Assembly (NCBI GenBank): GCA_001438205.1
Contig: LICG01000007.1
Span: 1 to 63,403 of the forward strand
DNA: 63,403 nt
Direction: 5' to 3'
Origin: Cryomorphaceae bacterium BACL7 MAG-120322-bin74
Lineage (GTDB): Bacteria; Bacteroidota; Bacteroidia; Flavobacteriales; Schleiferiaceae
Position 1 is the first letter of the stretch. Each line of letters begins with the position of its first letter. Below are positions 26,613 through 34,400 of the stretch, one piece after another. The translations under genes and the position numbers were made by a program. Under the pieces are notes generated by a model. It did no database searches and was not told the origin of the DNA. It was given only the letters and a program-made list of their open reading frames with translations.

Positions 26613-28040
26613 TTAGCGCGCGTTTTTATGGCCAAAGAGGACTTTGCGTTCCGCATAGAGTACCAGTCCGAGCATGGCACATGCGGCCAAAACAGAAGGC
26701 CAAAGCGTGGTTAAACTAAAATACAGGGCCATGTGGCCAAGGATTGCCGCTGCGCCGACATATAAGGCTAGGCGACCAAAGGCATAGGGTACCGGAAAAT
26801 AATATTGACCCAACACAATGCTGAGTGCCGTCATGGTGATGTAACTGCCCAGGGTGGTCCATGCTGCCCCTTCAATGCCAAGGTGGGGGATTAAAGCAAG
26901 GTTGCCCACAACCGTCACGACAAACCCTGTGAGGGTAATGTAGACGCCCATTCGGGTCTGATCCGAAAGTTTGTACCACATCGAAATCTGGGTGTTCATC
27001 GATAGAAAGACATTGGCCAATAGTAAAGCATAAAGAATGTGTAGACTGTCCCAATACTTAGGGTCAATGAAGTACTTAATTCCCCCAAGGGCGGCCAATA
27101 CCCAGACCATGCCGATACACAGGATCCCGGTGAATAACCGCAACACATCCGCCAATTGTTGACGTGTTTGGGCAGATTCTTTGAAGAAGAACGGCTCTGC
27201 CGCAAAGCGAAAGGCCTGATTGAAGAGGATGATGAAGATGGAAAGCTTATAAATGGCCGAATACGTGCCTACCGCTTCCTTCGCCGTGGCTGCCGGCATC
27301 AGATATTCAATAAAGAAACGATCGGCCATTTCATTTGCCACCCCAGGCAAACCCGCCAATAACAAGGGGAAACCAAAGGCCAGCATCGTTTTCCAAATAC
27401 CGGTGTCAAAGCGACGCTGAATGGCAAAAAACTCAGGAAGTAGCATGAAGAGCATCGCTGCACTGGCCGCCAAATTGGCCAACAATACCCACCCCACTTG
27501 CCAGTCCGGCAACCAAATACCTGCTTTGGGAAGGATCAAGAAGAAGCCATAGCACAAGATGAAGTTGACAGCAATTTGGGTGATTTTGATGGCGACAAAT
27601 CTTTTGGCTCTGTTCTGCGCACGTAAACGGGCAAAGGGGACCGCGGCAATGACATCCATCGCCACAATCCAGGCCATCCATAAAACTAAATAGGGCCTGT
27701 CATCCATGCGCAAGAGGGATGCCGCTTGTGGGTATACAAACGCCATGGCCGCCAAAAAGAGCGCGGTACTGCCGAGTAGGCTCCACATAGCCGTAGAATA
27801 AACGGCATCCTCATCGGCGCCTTTTTTCTGGCTTACGCGGAAATAGGCCGTTTCAAAGCCATACGTGAGAATCACCATCAAAAAGGCAATGCTGACATAG
27901 AGCAAGGAATTGACCCCGTACTCCGACTTGCTCAGCACCACGGTCAATAGGGGCGTCAAAGCAAAGTTTAACACGCGCGCAAGGATGCTGCTGAGACCGT
28001 AGAGGGCGGTGTCCCCCATGAGCTTTTTCATGCCCGACAT
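26613..28040 (-). CDS. Oligosaccharide flippase family (MOP superfamily, Wzx-like) membrane protein
   Basis: A 475-residue polytopic membrane protein with about 12-14 hydrophobic segments, of the type that flips lipid-linked saccharides across the inner membrane. The N-terminus MSGMKKLMGDTALYGLSSIL and the following SKSEYGVNSLLY are typical of Bacteroidota polysaccharide exporters. I chose the ATG at 28040 because a perfect TACCTTTG element at 28045-28052 ends four bases before it; the ATG at 28112 would cross the promoter of the divergent dehydratase gene. The ATG at 28031 is a minor alternative. Substrate unknown. Confidence 0.85.
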   Translation of the reverse strand: MSGMKKLMGDTALYGLSSILARVLNFALTPLLTVVLSKSEYGVNSLLYVSIAFLMVILTYGFETAYFRVSQKKGADEDAVYSTAMWSLLGSTALFLAAMAFVYPQAASLLRMDDRPYLVLWMAWIVAMDVIAAVPFARLRAQNRAKRFVAIKITQIAVNFILCYGFFLILPKAGIWLPDWQVGWVLLANLAASAAMLFMLLPEFFAIQRRFDTGIWKTMLAFGFPLLLAGLPGVANEMADRFFIEYLMPAATAKEAVGTYSAIYKLSIFIILFNQAFRFAAEPFFFKESAQTRQQLADVLRLFTGILCIGMVWVLAALGGIKYFIDPKYWDSLHILYALLLANVFLSMNTQISMWYKLSDQTRMGVYITLTGFVVTVVGNLALIPHLGIEGAAWTTLGSYITMTALSIVLGQYYFPVPYAFGRLALYVGAAAILGHMALYFSLTTLWPSVLAACAMLGLVLYAERKVLFGHKNAR

Positions 28041-28044
28041 ATTC

Positions 28045-28089
28045 CAAAGGTACGCGAAGAAGAAGGTCTGCATTGGGCACCTACCTTTG
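28045..28089. promoter_or_regulatory. Divergent -7 elements for the flippase (-) and dehydratase (+) genes
   Basis: TACCTTTG on the minus strand (28045-28052) ends four bases before the flippase ATG. TACCTTTG on the plus strand (28082-28089) ends five bases before the dehydratase GTG. The two start codons are only 54 bases apart, so the -33 region of each promoter must overlap that of the other. Confidence 0.6.
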
Positions 28090-28094
28090 TCATT

Positions 28095-29099
28095 GTGGAT
28101 GCCTATTTTCAACCCTTTTTAGACCCGGCGCGTTTGAAGGAACGCTATGTCAGGCTAGGCGAATCTTTGCACCGTACACCGATCATGACCTCCCAGAGCC
28201 TAAATCAGGCCGCCGGATGCTCCCTCCATTTTAAGTGTGAAAACTTTCAACGTTCTGGCGCATTCAAAATGCGCGGTGTCAACAATGCCCTGCTTGAATT
28301 GTCTGCTTCTGGGTTGCCAGAAGCGGGGGTCGTCACGCATTCCAGTGGCAACCACGGACAAGCATTGGGTTGGGCGTGCAAAGAGCTCCATCTTCCCTGC
28401 ACGGTCATTATGCCTTCTAATGCCCCCGACTTTAAGAAGCGCGCTGTTGCGCTTACCGGTGCACACGTGATTCAATGCACCCCAACGCTAGAGGCACGCA
28501 TTGAAGCTGTGCAGGCCCACCAGGCCACACATGGCTCTGTAGAAATTCACCCATCCAACCAACCCCCCGTCATTTTGGGCCAAGGCTCTGCTGCATGGGA
28601 ATTGCTAGAAACCTGCCTTGAGGAAGGGACTACATTGGATTGGGTGGGCGTTCCTGTTGGCGGCGGTGGCCTTTTGGCGGGGACTGGATTTGCCGTGCTT
28701 GTGTGGAATCTATTACATGGCACCTCGGTCAAAGTCTTCGCGGGGGAGCCTACAGGGGCAGACGATGCCTTCCGAAGCCTAGCTTCAGGAAAAATTGAAC
28801 ACAATGAAAATCCGCAAACCGTTGCAGACGGTATGAGAACAGAACTGGGGACATTCAATTTCCCTGTGATTCAGAAAACCGTCACGGCCATCCATTGTGT
28901 CACTGACCCAGAGATTCTTGCCAGTCAATTGCTCGTTGCAGAGCGGTTAAAAATTATAGTGGAGACCAATTGCGCGCCCCCTCTTGCCGCTGTATTAAAG
29001 CACATAGATATTTTTGCTGGCCAACAGGTAGGCATTGTTTTATCAGGAGGCAATCTTGATCTACAAGTGCACCGCTGGGGTGCGGACGGCCTTCTATAA
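28095..29099 (+). CDS. PLP-dependent threonine/serine dehydratase (or serine racemase)
   Basis: A 334-residue fold-type II PLP enzyme that should deaminate threonine or serine to the 2-oxo acid. The PLP lysine is in RSGAFKMRG, substrate binding in THSSGNHGQALGWA, and the phosphate loop is VGGGGLLAG. There is no C-terminal ACT-like regulatory domain, so it resembles catabolic TdcB or serine racemase and not the long biosynthetic IlvA. The start is a GTG at 28095, five bases after a perfect -7 element; the ATG at 28099 is out of frame. Confidence 0.88.
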   Translation: MDAYFQPFLDPARLKERYVRLGESLHRTPIMTSQSLNQAAGCSLHFKCENFQRSGAFKMRGVNNALLELSASGLPEAGVVTHSSGNHGQALGWACKELHLPCTVIMPSNAPDFKKRAVALTGAHVIQCTPTLEARIEAVQAHQATHGSVEIHPSNQPPVILGQGSAAWELLETCLEEGTTLDWVGVPVGGGGLLAGTGFAVLVWNLLHGTSVKVFAGEPTGADDAFRSLASGKIEHNENPQTVADGMRTELGTFNFPVIQKTVTAIHCVTDPEILASQLLVAERLKIIVETNCAPPLAAVLKHIDIFAGQQVGIVLSGGNLDLQVHRWGADGLL

Positions 29100-29120
29100 T
29101 CCAAATCCACCTTTTTTTGC

Positions 29121-29145
29121 AAAAAAAACCCGGCTTTCACCGGGT
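29121..29145 (-). terminator. Intrinsic terminator on the minus strand
   Basis: On the minus strand, ACCCGG, loop TGAAAG, CCGGGT is followed by a run of eight T (counting the last stem base the run is longer). On the plus strand the same hairpin has only GTTT after it, so it is oriented mainly for a minus-strand transcript, but it may also end the dehydratase mRNA. Confidence 0.65.
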
Positions 29146-29186
29146 GTTTCATCTGGCCTGCGCCATCCGCCGCAAGCCTCTCATCA

Positions 29187-29236
29187 GCTATGGCGTTGAA
29201 AAGGCTCAGAATTCTGACCATAGCACCCCTAGGGGT
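29187..29236. repeat. Cluster of short perfect palindromes
   Basis: Three symmetric elements lie in 50 bases: GCTATGG (29187-29193) with CCATAGC (29218-29224), TCAGAATTCTGA at 29206-29217 inside that loop, and ACCCCTAGGGGT at 29225-29236. Shortly after comes CTGCTTGCAG at 29245-29254. They may be RNA stems or protein-binding sites. Confidence 0.5.
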
Positions 29237-29248
29237 TGATACAACTGC

Positions 29249-29276
29249 TTGCAGCTCAAAGATAAAAATACTTTTG
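29249..29276 (+). promoter_or_regulatory. Complete plus-strand promoter without a known gene
   Basis: TTG at 29249-29251, a 17-base spacer and TACTTTTG at 29269-29276 match the Bacteroidota promoter. It overlaps the opposing minus-strand -7 element at 29257-29264. The nearest annotated start downstream is 233 bases away and has its own -7 element. Confidence 0.6.
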
Positions 29277-29282
29277 GTGTTT

Positions 29283-29385
29283 TATACTTTAAGTTAAAAT
29301 TTGTCTTATGTTTGTTTTGAATCTTTTGGAAACGAATGGATTCATCAAGGGTTGTAAAACGTCGCTGAAAGGCGGCGTTTTCTAT
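29283..29385 (+). ncRNA. Candidate small RNA of about 100 bases, plus strand
   Basis: A consensus promoter (29249-29276) would start transcription near 29283, and a 10-base-pair hairpin followed by T-rich sequence would end it near 29385. The transcript is AT-rich apart from the terminal hairpin. A 32-codon frame (ATG 29308 to TGA 29406) runs through the terminator and is probably not the product. I recognise no family. Confidence 0.35.
29356..29381 (+). terminator. Intrinsic terminator, plus strand
   Basis: AAAACGTCGC (29356-29365) pairs with GCGGCGTTTT (29372-29381) over ten positions with one G-T wobble, loop TGAAAG, followed by CTATTT. The loop is the same hexamer as in the minus-strand terminator at 29121-29145. 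Confidence 0.65.
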
Positions 29386-29493
29386 TTACAAGACTTTTCT
29401 CTTTGAGCGCACGACGGCGTTTCTTTCGCTGACCTAAAGCGCGCATCCGCCTAGGGCAGGGCTCAGAACAACCTGCATTCCCATCAAATGGGG

Positions 29494-29501
29494 TACTTTT
29501 G
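29494..29501 (+). promoter_or_regulatory. -7 promoter element (TACTTTTG) of the RidA-family gene
   Basis: An exact TAnnTTTG match ends seven bases before the ATG at 29509. It excludes the earlier in-frame ATG at 29488, which lies upstream of it. Confidence 0.55.
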
Positions 29502-29508
29502 TGCTCGT

Positions 29509-29946
29509 ATGCAAACACCATCGCCCACTCCTGAATCAAATGCCCCACTTCCCGTAGGCGCCTATCCCATGACACGTCGTGTGGGCGACCTCCTTTTTTT
29601 ATCGGGTGTTGGGCCAAGAAAGCCCAAAAGTGATACCGCGGCAGCTTCCGTCCCTGGCCTTGTTTTGAACGAAAAAGGAGCCGTAATGGACTATGATTTT
29701 GAGCTGCAAGTTCATTCGGTCATGGCCAATGTGAAAACCATTTTAGAAGAAGCTGGAGCCCGCTGGGATCAGTTGGTCGACATCACCGTCTACCTCACCG
29801 ATATGGAGCGAGATTTTGGGACGTTTAACCGTCTGTATGCCGCTTACATGGAAGGTGTAGAGCCAAAGCCTTGTCGGACGACCCTCGAAGTACTCTCCCT
29901 GCCCACGCCTATTGCGATTGAATTGAAGTGCATTGCCGCGCTATGA
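29509..29946 (+). CDS. RidA family deaminase, 2-aminomuconate deaminase-like
   Basis: A 145-residue RidA/YjgF-fold protein. LPVGAYPMTRRVGDLLFLSG and the C-terminal CRTTLEVLSLPTPIAIELK resemble 2-aminomuconate deaminase more than the short housekeeping RidA, and the conserved Arg that binds the carboxylate is present in CRTTLEV. If so, it acts two steps after ACMS decarboxylase in the kynurenine pathway, whose genes lie 16 kb upstream. A general imine deaminase role is the alternative. The stop overlaps the ileS start (ATGA). Confidence 0.8.
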   Translation: MQTPSPTPESNAPLPVGAYPMTRRVGDLLFLSGVGPRKPKSDTAAASVPGLVLNEKGAVMDYDFELQVHSVMANVKTILEEAGARWDQLVDITVYLTDMERDFGTFNRLYAAYMEGVEPKPCRTTLEVLSLPTPIAIELKCIAAL

Positions 29947-32900
29947 GCCACCTATTTCCTGAACGCGGTTCACTGAACCTGCCACAAACCCAACGTGACA
30001 TCCTACAGTATTGGGAAGATCACGACGTTTTTGCCAAGTCCATCCACGCGCAAGGACCTGCGTTTGTTTTTTATGAAGGACCTCCTTCTGCCAATGGACT
30101 CCCCGGCATCCACCACGTAATGGCTAGAGCGCTCAAGGATGTATTCTGTCGCTATAAGACCCAGAAAGGCTTCAAAGTAGACCGCCGTGCAGGCTGGGAT
30201 ACGCATGGCCTGCCTGTAGAGCTTGGCGTCGAAAAGGAATTGGGCATTACCAAAGAAGACATTGGCAAAAAGCTTTCTGTCGCCGAATACAATGCGGCGT
30301 GTCAAGAAGCGGTCATGCGCTACACGGACGTTTGGAACAACCTTACACGTCAAATGGGTTATTGGGTGGACATGGAGAACCCCTATGTCACCTACACGTC
30401 AAAGTATATGGAGACCGTTTGGTGGCTCCTTGCGCAAATAAACCAGAAGGGCTTCCTGTATAAGGGCTATAGCATTCAGCCCTACTCCCCCAAAGCGGGT
30501 ACGGGATTGAGTTCCCACGAGCTAAACCAACCCGGTTGCTATCGAGATGTGATGGATGTCTCAGCGACCGCCTTGTTTGCCATTCAGGCATCCCCTCAGG
30601 CTACGAACCTTTTTGGGGATGAACCTGTCCATTTTATGGCTTGGACGACGACCCCTTGGACTTTGCCCTCCAATACGGCTCTAACAGTGGGTCCTAAGAT
30701 CCCATACACCCTGGTCGATACCTTCAATCCATACACGCACGAAAAGCAACGTGTCGTCTTGGCGGAGGCGTTGATTTCTAAGCATTTCAGAGACGAAGAC
30801 CAGGGAGCAGAGGGCAAGCCAGAAGGAAAAATACTGCCCTGGAAAGTGCGCAAGACCTTTCGGGGAAAAGACCTCCTTGGCTTGCGCTACGCGCAATTGC
30901 TGCCCTATGCGCTTCCATATGAACATGCAGAAAACGCCTTCCAAGTGATTCCTGGTGACTTTGTCACCACGGAAGATGGCACTGGCATTGTCCACACCGC
31001 CCCCACTTTTGGCGCAGATGACGCACGGGTAGCCGCCGCTGCCGGCATCCCTCCTTTGTTGGTCTTAGATGCACAAGGAACCCCCGTGCCTTTGGTTGAC
31101 TTACAGGGTCGTTTTGTGCCGCAAATGGGCGATCTCGCAGGACAGTATGTCAAAATTGAGTACTATGCTGAAGAAGAAAAGCCAGAGCGCAGTGTAGACG
31201 AGCAGATTGCCATTCGCCTAAAGCAAGAGGGCAAAGCCTTCCGCGTACAGAAATATGCGCACAGCTATCCGCATTGCTGGCGCACGGACAAGCCTGTTTT
31301 GTACTATCCTTTGGACAGTTGGTTTATCAAAACCACGGCGGTAAAAGAGCGTCTACAAGCTCTCAACCAAGAAATCCAATGGAAACCGGCAAGCACGGGA
31401 ACCGGACGCTTTGGCAATTGGCTCGAAAACCTCAACGACTGGAACCTCAGCCGCAGTCGCTACTGGGGCATCCCCTTGCCTATTTGGCGTACCGAAGATG
31501 GCAGTGAGACCGTCGTGATCGATTCGATTGAAACCCTAAGAAACGCTTTAGAAAAATCCGTAGCCGCAGGGCATATGACGCAAAACCCCTTGGAGGGCTT
31601 TGTGCCGGGAGATTATTCTGAAGACAACTATGCGCAAGTTGACTTGCACCGTCCGCATGTGGACCAATGGATTCTGACCTCAAGCACTGGTGCGCCCATG
31701 ATGCGCGAAACGGACCTCATTGACGTGTGGTTTGATTCTGGTTCCATGCCCTACGCCCAGGTGCACTATCCGTTTGAAAACAAAGAGGCCATTGACCAAA
31801 ACAAGGCCTTCCCGGCTGACTTTATTGCAGAAGGGGTGGACCAAACGCGTGGCTGGTTCTTCACTTTGCATGCTATTGCCGGACTCGTTTTTGACAGTGT
31901 CGCCTATAAAGCGGTCATTTCTAATGGCTTGGTACTGGACAAAAACGGCCAAAAAATGTCCAAACGATTGGGCAACGCGGTAGACCCCTTTAAGGCCATG
32001 GACACCTATGGTTCGGATGCACTGCGCTGGTATATGCTTACAAATGCCCAGCCATGGGACAATCTGAAGTTTGACTTTGCTGGCGTTCAAGAGGTTCAGC
32101 GAAAATTCTTTGGCACGCTGCACAACACCTACAGCTTCCTCGCCCTCTATGCCCAGGTCGATGGCTTTGATCCAAAGCAACCTCAAGTGCCTCTTGCGGA
32201 GCGGCCAGAAATTGACCGTTGGATTTTATCCAAGCTCAATACGCTGATCTTGGATGTCACCGCCGCATTGGATGACTTTGAACCTACCCGTGGGTTCCGG
32301 CCTATCAGTGACTTTGTGCAGGATGAGCTGTCCAATTGGTATGTCCGTTTGTGCCGTCGTCGTTTTTGGAAGGGCCAAATGGGCCCAGATAAGTTGGCGG
32401 CCTATCAAACATTGTATACCTGCTTAGATACCGTAGCGCGATTGATTGCGCCCGTTGCCCCTTTTTATGCTGATCAGCTCTACCGCGACCTTCATCCTGA
32501 AGCGCTTTCGGTTCACACCAGTGTCTTCCCTATCGTTAATCAAGGACAGATTGACGCGGATTTAGAGCGCAGAATGGACCTAGCGCAGCGATTGAGCTCC
32601 CTTGTTCTGTCTGTGCGCAAAAAAGAAAAAATCCGTGTTCGTCAGCCCATTGCGCGCGTCTTGGTCCCCGTCCTCAACGAGGTTCAGTATGCTGATGTTG
32701 GGGCTATTGAAGACCTTGTTTTAGCCGAAGTCAATGCAAAAGCGCTTGAACGGGTAGACGCATCTTCTGGCGTATTTGTAAAGCGGGCCAAGGCCAACTT
32801 TAAAACCCTCGGACCTAAGGCGGGGTCAAAGATGAAAGAAGTTGCCGCAGCCATTGCGGGCCTTGGACCCGATGCCATTGACACGCTTGAGCAGCACAAC

Positions 32901-33305
32901 ACTTTTGAACTTTCCCTTCCTAGCGGCGCATTTACTTTGGCGCTAGAGGATGTGGAGGTACAAACAGATGACATTCCCGGAATGGCGGTCGCCAGCGAGC
33001 GAGGCACCACCCTAGCGGTGGATTTAGTGCTCACGCCTGCCCTTCTGCAAGAAGGGCTTGCCCGTGAAGTGGTAAACCGCATCCAGGGCTTACGAAAAGA
33101 CAGTGGATTGGAGATCACAGACCGTATCCAAGTCTGGGTTTCGGGCGCAACAGAAACCCTTGCGGCAATTGCTGCTTACACGGAGTATATCAAGGCCGAA
33201 GTCCTTGCAGACAGGCTATCTACAGACGTACCCCCCTCCCATATTTTTACCCTTGAAACTGAGCTTGAAGGCCATTTGGCGACCTTTGCCATGCAACGGG
33301 CGTGA
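29943..33305 (+). CDS. ileS: Isoleucine--tRNA ligase
   Basis: Class I synthetase that charges tRNA-Ile and edits valine. The 1120-residue length, the HIGH-equivalent NGLPGIHHVMAR and the KMSKR loop GQKMSKRLGNAVDP are those of the eukaryote-like type 2 IleRS found in Bacteroidota, a form often naturally tolerant of mupirocin. GWDTHGLPVELGVEKELG and the editing-domain motif AWTTTPWTLPSNTAL are clear. The start at 29943 overlaps the RidA stop, so the two are translationally coupled. Confidence 0.97.
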   Translation: MSHLFPERGSLNLPQTQRDILQYWEDHDVFAKSIHAQGPAFVFYEGPPSANGLPGIHHVMARALKDVFCRYKTQKGFKVDRRAGWDTHGLPVELGVEKELGITKEDIGKKLSVAEYNAACQEAVMRYTDVWNNLTRQMGYWVDMENPYVTYTSKYMETVWWLLAQINQKGFLYKGYSIQPYSPKAGTGLSSHELNQPGCYRDVMDVSATALFAIQASPQATNLFGDEPVHFMAWTTTPWTLPSNTALTVGPKIPYTLVDTFNPYTHEKQRVVLAEALISKHFRDEDQGAEGKPEGKILPWKVRKTFRGKDLLGLRYAQLLPYALPYEHAENAFQVIPGDFVTTEDGTGIVHTAPTFGADDARVAAAAGIPPLLVLDAQGTPVPLVDLQGRFVPQMGDLAGQYVKIEYYAEEEKPERSVDEQIAIRLKQEGKAFRVQKYAHSYPHCWRTDKPVLYYPLDSWFIKTTAVKERLQALNQEIQWKPASTGTGRFGNWLENLNDWNLSRSRYWGIPLPIWRTEDGSETVVIDSIETLRNALEKSVAAGHMTQNPLEGFVPGDYSEDNYAQVDLHRPHVDQWILTSSTGAPMMRETDLIDVWFDSGSMPYAQVHYPFENKEAIDQNKAFPADFIAEGVDQTRGWFFTLHAIAGLVFDSVAYKAVISNGLVLDKNGQKMSKRLGNAVDPFKAMDTYGSDALRWYMLTNAQPWDNLKFDFAGVQEVQRKFFGTLHNTYSFLALYAQVDGFDPKQPQVPLAERPEIDRWILSKLNTLILDVTAALDDFEPTRGFRPISDFVQDELSNWYVRLCRRRFWKGQMGPDKLAAYQTLYTCLDTVARLIAPVAPFYADQLYRDLHPEALSVHTSVFPIVNQGQIDADLERRMDLAQRLSSLVLSVRKKEKIRVRQPIARVLVPVLNEVQYADVGAIEDLVLAEVNAKALERVDASSGVFVKRAKANFKTLGPKAGSKMKEVAAAIAGLGPDAIDTLEQHNTFELSLPSGAFTLALEDVEVQTDDIPGMAVASERGTTLAVDLVLTPALLQEGLAREVVNRIQGLRKDSGLEITDRIQVWVSGATETLAAIAAYTEYIKAEVLADRLSTDVPPSHIFTLETELEGHLATFAMQRA

Positions 33306-33317
33306 TATTTTAGCAAG

Positions 33318-33353
33318 GCGATCCGCACTAAAACTTCGGATTGCGTATATTCG
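33318..33353 (+). promoter_or_regulatory. Hairpin and possible -7 element upstream of the DksA-like gene
   Basis: GCGATCCG (33318-33325) pairs with CGGATTGC (33337-33344) over eight positions with one wobble; no T-run follows, so termination is doubtful. TATATTCG at 33346-33353 matches seven of eight -7 positions and ends 20 bases before the ATG at 33374. Confidence 0.35.
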
Positions 33354-33373
33354 GCCCTGTTTAACCCTGAAGA

Positions 33374-33757
33374 ATGATGGAAAATAATACCGACCGCTAC
33401 AGCGATGCCGAGCTCGAGGAGTTCCGAATTTTGATTCAAGGAAAAATTGAAAAGGCGGAAGAGGACCTTCGCATTCTCCGTGAGCAGTTTACCAACAACA
33501 TGGACAACGGCACCGAGGATACCTCGCCTAGTTTTAAAAGTTTTGAAGAGGGATCCGAAACCATGAGCAAGGAGGCAAATGCCCAACTTGCTTCACGTCA
33601 AGAGAAATTCTTACGCGATCTGCATGCGGCTATTATCCGTATCCAGAACAAAACCTTTGGCATGTGTCGTGTTACAGGTCAACGCATCGAAAAAGAGCGT
33701 TTAAAACTGGTTCCGCACGCCACCATGAGCATGGAGGCGAAGCTAAAGCAAAAGTGA
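33374..33757 (+). CDS. TraR/DksA family protein with reduced zinc finger
   Basis: A 127-residue protein with a long coiled-coil hairpin (residues about 10-95) and a C-terminal remnant of the DksA zinc finger (GMCRVTGQRIEKERLKLVPH). DksA-type proteins insert into the RNA polymerase secondary channel. Only one Cys occurs in the whole protein, so the four-Cys zinc site is absent, as in Bacteroidota relatives and C-less DksA2 forms. Two adjacent ATG codons (33374, 33377) are possible starts. The stop overlaps the lspA GTG. Confidence 0.87.
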   Translation: MMENNTDRYSDAELEEFRILIQGKIEKAEEDLRILREQFTNNMDNGTEDTSPSFKSFEEGSETMSKEANAQLASRQEKFLRDLHAAIIRIQNKTFGMCRVTGQRIEKERLKLVPHATMSMEAKLKQK

Positions 33758-34395
33758 ACGCATCCCTTAAGTGGCCGCTGCTTCTTGCGGCAATCTTGGT
33801 CTTCCTTGACCAAACCCTTAAACTCTGGATTAAAACCCATTTTGCCCTGGGGGAGCATGTTCAACTCACTTCTTGGTTTCAGCTCCATTTTACAGAAAAC
33901 CCAGGGATGGCCTTTGGCATGGAGTGGGGTGGAATAGCAGGAAAATATGTCTTAAGTAGCTTCCGGATGCTTGCTATTGGCGGCATTCTCTGGTACATGA
34001 ACCGACTCGCACACGGAGGTGCGGCGCGCTTTGTTCTGTTTGGCTTTGGCGTGGTGCTGGCCGGCGCTTTAGGCAATGTGATAGATAGCGTTTTTTACGG
34101 TCTCTTCTTTGATCGGGGATTAACTTTTTCAGCAGAGTATGGAGATTGGTTGTTGTACTCTGGCGTTGCACAATGGGGACACGGATATGCACCTATGCTC
34201 TTGGGTAATGTGGTTGACATGCTGTACTTTCCCCTATGGGAAGGCATTTTACCCGAATGGATTCCTTTTTGGGGAGGGGATTACTTTATCTTTTTCCGCC
34301 CCATCTTTAACTTGGCAGATGCTTGCGTAACCACGGGGGTCGTCCTTCTTTATGCAAGCTCTCGCCATCCCAAAAATTGGGGAACGCAACGTTGA
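33754..34395 (+). CDS. lspA: Lipoprotein signal peptidase
   Basis: LspA cuts signal peptides from prolipoproteins in the inner membrane; this window encodes several candidate substrates (GldH, DUF4292, DUF4837). The 213-residue protein has four hydrophobic segments and the catalytic Asp motifs GNVIDS and FNLADA. It is longer than E. coli LspA because of an insertion between the two catalytic regions, usual in Bacteroidota. I start it at the GTG at 33754, which overlaps the dksA-like stop as GTGA; the ATG at 33664 would add 30 residues read from within that gene. Confidence 0.93.
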   Translation: MNASLKWPLLLAAILVFLDQTLKLWIKTHFALGEHVQLTSWFQLHFTENPGMAFGMEWGGIAGKYVLSSFRMLAIGGILWYMNRLAHGGAARFVLFGFGVVLAGALGNVIDSVFYGLFFDRGLTFSAEYGDWLLYSGVAQWGHGYAPMLLGNVVDMLYFPLWEGILPEWIPFWGGDYFIFFRPIFNLADACVTTGVVLLYASSRHPKNWGTQR

Positions 34396-34400
34396 CACCT

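Larger units (their letters stand above)
29121..29252 (-). ncRNA. Candidate structured small RNA, minus strand
   Basis: The gap between the dehydratase and RidA genes (29100-29508) holds a possible minus-strand transcription unit. A TATCTTTG element (29257-29264, exact TAnnTTTG) would start RNA near 29252, and a strong terminator ends it near 29121. In between are a 7-base stem (GCTATGG/CCATAGC), a 12-base palindrome ACCCCTAGGGGT and a second stem of seven pairs near 29151-29175. No TTG lies at -33, no open frame is convincing and I recognise no known RNA family. Existence of the RNA is an inference. Confidence 0.3.

Noticed and set aside
29145-29186. Hammerhead ribozyme-like core on the minus strand (CTGATGAG followed by GATGAAAC).
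   Set aside because: The stem between the two core pieces is not directly joined to them (unpaired bases on both sides), and no NUH cleavage site follows the expected third stem. The third stem is better explained as a terminator.
29308-29406. A 32-codon open frame beginning MFVLNLLETNGF.
   Set aside because: It runs through the strong hairpin terminator at 29356-29381, has no recognisable features and its start is not placed like the other leaderless genes.
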